A model generated the notes under the pieces. It worked only from the letters and a program-made list of their open reading frames with translations, did not search any database and was not told the origin of the DNA. A stretch of DNA of 64,000 nt from Hyperoplus lanceolatus (taxonomy: Eukaryota > Chordata > Actinopteri > Uranoscopiformes > Ammodytidae), in assembly GCA_026929865.2 (NCBI GenBank), contig CM049406.2, forward strand, positions 23,749,501 through 23,813,500. The letters are read 5' to 3'. The stretch's first letter is position 1, and every line of letters begins with the position of its first letter. Shown here in pieces: positions 61,303 to 64,000 of the stretch. The position numbers were made by a program, and so were the translations under genes.

Positions 61303-61559
61303 GCGGCGGGATGGGCGTAACATATTTGAATGTGATCCACCCCCACAATCGCCTACTGTGTGCTGCATCTGTGGAATGGTAGTTCCCAAAAATTCTCCCG
61401 GTTAGATTCTCTGGATAATTTCCAGAGTTTATGTGAGAAAGGAGCTCACGATTGCGATCAGACAGCTCTGCTCGAGGCTGTCTGATGATGGCGATAATGA
61501 AGAGACTGAAGTAGATGAAAAGATGAAGGATAAATAGGGCTAACGCAGACACTTACTAA

Positions 61560-61860
61560 AAAGCCCAAACCCCAATAATTAGCACACATTGGCCGAGATT
61601 GGCGCGATACGACTGTTTGATAAATACCACGCAATACCTGGCGTAGGGAGGTATTTGCGCCAGAATCTGCACCGGTTTCCACCGGTTTCCACAAGTTTGA
61701 TAAATGGGGGCCAATGGCCCCCATTTATCAACCTTGCGTAGACCAGAAATGTGGGTGTACGCACATTTCCACGCAAACCTCGGCATTTATCAATATGGAC
61801 GCGAGCGTAGGATACGCTCAAATCCCACGCCAGCTCTCAGCTCGTGTACGCAAGTTTGTA
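61560..61860. mobile_element. two Harbinger-like ends joined head to head
   Basis: At 61697-61731 a perfect palindrome, TTGATAAATGGGGGCC then AAT then GGCCCCCATTTATCAA, is the meeting point of two terminal repeats like those at 34555. The 3 bp AAT between them may be a shared target duplication. Subterminal motifs (TTGCGTAGACC and GGCGTAGGGAGG, with TTTGATAAATACC and ATTTATCAATATGG) differ between the sides. I could not find the outer ends. Confidence 0.55.
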
Positions 61861-62370
61861 AACAGCATGGACTCGCAGTGCAGGCTGTGCCGGGTAGCCG
61901 ATTACTTTGTTGGACAATTATTAGAAGATAATACAAATGCAGTGTTTGCTCAGTCCGAAATAAATATATTAATCACTTAAAAATGTGCAGCTTATGGTGT
62001 GAAACTGAGTAGGAGAGCTGATTCAATAGTGCGCACACCGGCCACTTAGGAGCGCTGCATGGGACTGCGTGAGGGCAGTTGTCTCCGTCTGGAGCAGCTG
62101 GGGGGACACTGAGGCACGGGGGCTGCATTCATTCAAAATGTTAGCCACAGTATTAAATATGTAGTTGGCCTACACTGCTCTTTATGATAAAAAATACACG
62201 GCACAACATTCAGCTTAACATTTTATTTATTTGACGCCCTTCTAGATGTTAGTTCCTCTTTTAATGTGTCACTGATCGCTTCAGCGAGCGATATATTTCC
62301 ACCGTTAACCGGTGTAGGTACCAGATCGACTCGGGCTGCAAGATTGACTCGGGGTCCTGCGCCTACTGAT
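61861..62370. other. unclassified sequence, possibly the interior of a DNA transposon
   Basis: The minus strand at 62223-62330 reads VDLVPTPVNGGNISLAEAIS, then DTLKEELTSRR, which looks like a real protein piece but which I cannot assign. It may be a remnant of a transposon gene linked to the Harbinger-like ends nearby. Confidence 0.3.
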
Positions 62371-62487
62371 GACGTATCAACACTTGACGTTGTCACCATA
62401 GATACTGCTACGCAACGGCAAGACGTATCGACACTTGACGTTGTCACCATAGATACTGCTACGCTACTGCTACGCTACTGCTACGCA
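62371..62487. repeat. 51 bp tandem duplication and 11 bp triplicate
   Basis: The unit starting GACGTATCAACACTTGACGT occurs at 62371 and again at 62422 (period 51 bp). It is followed by three copies of TACTGCTACGC. An AAAGATCGCG-TAGCTGAT motif is repeated just downstream at about 62512 and 62556. GC and CpG content is higher than in the flanks. Confidence 0.85.
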
Positions 62488-62589
62488 TTGTGGACATACA
62501 CAACATTTGAAAAGATCGCGATAGCTGATGGTGCGAAACTCAAACAACATGTAAAAGATCGCGCTAGCTGATAGCTTAGCCAGTAGGCT

Positions 62590-63840
62590 CCATAGATAGA
62601 TCGATTTATTTATTGTTCTGCAAGGTTTAAAATTAGTTGTTACGTTTGGCTTATAGTAGTCATCTCTCATTATTAAGGTTAAATTACATTTTATTTTATA
62701 CGAATTTATAGTTTAGCAAGGTTTAACCCCCGGTTTTAACCCTGTTTGAGTGCTAAATTAAACATTTATTTAATAATACTTTAAACATTGAATGAGTATT
62801 TTAGTTTAATGTACTCTAGCATGTATTTTAAGAAATACTATTTTATTAAAAGAACAACTATCCCCTGGGTTCACTGTTATTTTACATCACACTGAAAAAC
62901 AATGTGTATAATGAGAGTTTCATAATGATATTTATCAGTTAAAAAATGTAAAGGTGTGGCTCAGATGTATAATTTCCAGCCCCTGGAGCATTTGTAGTGT
63001 CTTGCATCACTGATAAATAGATTCATTCATTCAACCTTCATTAAATAAAATAAAAAAGTACATCAGATTTTGTTTAATCTGATTTGTATTTTACTTATTC
63101 AACCACATATACCACCTTTTGTAGTGTCTTGCAGCAATGCCATCGACTGTCCAAACAGCCTACTATTTACAGTGAGTCTCTGCAGAACATTTCTCAATGG
63201 GAATAGTTCACTTAATGTGTACACAGCAGGTGAATAGGGTACACTTTTGGAATAATAGATATCATGAAGCTCTGCTAGTTGATAATATTAAAACAATACA
63301 TTTTTGTATAACAACTTTTGTTTGAAACATCTAGATGTTGAATAAAGCCAGTGTTGAATCTTAATTTTCATCAATTCTTTTATTATTTATTTTCATGATT
63401 GATGGGGTCCAGGATGGGCTCACGATGGGGTCCTGATAACAGACAGGAAACAAAGTGTTAAAGAGATGTTCACGTTCCAATCCCCATACTTCCCTAACAT
63501 ATAGGCCGTTAGAAAAACATTGAGTTTGTCCCCATTATGAATATACACCATGTTAAAGTAAAATATGTAAATATACTGTCCTGTTAGTGCTGCTATAACT
63601 ATCAGCAAATAGTAACATTTATTTTTTCGAAGTTTAAGGTTCTGGATTAAGGACATGCAACGTTAATAAAAACTAACAGATGATTAATGGTAGAAGAAAA
63701 AAGTAAGCCAATGGATAAGTGACTGACCCAGGGTTGTAATGCAGCTGCACAAAGACAGTTTTCGGAATTAAGACCAGAATAAAATGAATTCCCTGGTATA
63801 AGGGATAGGGTAATTAACACCTACAAAACTAATCCTGTAT
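62590..63840. other. intergenic DNA
   Basis: AT-rich, with no gene or repeat family recognised. Confidence 0.45.
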
Positions 63841-63845
63841 TGATG

Positions 63846-64000
63846 AAAGCCCCCCCCCCCTGCTACCGTTTATTAGCTCACGTTAGCTATCAATCTAAAG
63901 CCACATATCATCTTATCAAAGCTAACGCCCCCCCCCGCTAATGTTTATTAGCTCACGTTAGCTATCAATCTAAAGCCAAAAATATTATCTTATCAAAGCA
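63846..64000. repeat. 75 bp tandem repeat running to the window edge
   Basis: Two units carry a poly(C) run and TTATTAGCTCACGTTAGC, then TATCAATCTAAAGCCA, with a 75 bp period (shared motif at 63870 and 63945). The array may continue beyond the window. Confidence 0.85.

Noticed and set aside
62371-62487. CRISPR-like repeat array
   Set aside because: Directly adjacent tandem units without unique spacers, in eukaryotic DNA.

Overview
The window is vertebrate nuclear DNA, almost certainly from a ray-finned (teleost) fish. It carries split genes with GT/AG introns, long CA/TG and TA microsatellites, and many short DNA transposons (hAT, Tc1, TTAA-target MITEs, Harbinger-like), plus an L2-type LINE tail and a tRNA-derived SINE. 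It also has class II CPD photolyase genes, which placental mammals lack. The pfn2-tsc22d2 order also matches, from memory, the human 3q25 neighbourhood. No bacterial, viral or CRISPR features were seen, and I recognise no LTR retroelement or Polinton.

Layout. (1) 1-6200: profilin 2 (pfn2) on the minus strand, three coding exons with two alternative last exons. (2) 6200-11000: intergenic DNA holding a 2.2 kb Tc1-like element set in a TA microsatellite and itself broken by an L2-type LINE. (3) 11000-34400: tsc22d2 on the plus strand: a large first exon, a 75 bp cassette exon behind a very long pyrimidine tract, a possible short-isoform first exon, and the TSC-box/leucine-zipper exons. Its long introns hold foldback MITEs and a hAT element. 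(4) 34555-37463: two abutting Harbinger-like elements. (5) 37600-43010: fyttd1 (UIF, mRNA export adaptor) on the minus strand, nine coding exons. (6) 43025-43931: a palindromic Tc1 relic. (7) 44140-56500: two intact class II CPD photolyase genes, each 512 aa in nine exons, arranged head to head in an inverted duplication around a central promoter of about 0.5 kb. (8) 56500-64000: intergenic DNA with a SINE, two hAT derivatives, Harbinger-like ends and tandem repeats.

The most interesting part is the photolyase block. The two copies differ at about 16 of 512 residues, with most differences packed into the outer exons 7 and 9. Each copy has its own transposon insertions. The central promoter is a diverged direct repeat of the fyttd1 promoter. 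This suggests an ancestral fyttd1 / photolyase head-to-head pair that was rearranged by an inverted duplication, with later conversion between the inner parts of the arms.

The host genes have ordinary cellular roles: actin monomer control (pfn2), TSC22-family regulation (tsc22d2), mRNA export (fyttd1) and light-driven repair of UV pyrimidine dimers (photolyase). Apart from the shared promoter history, nothing suggests that they work together.
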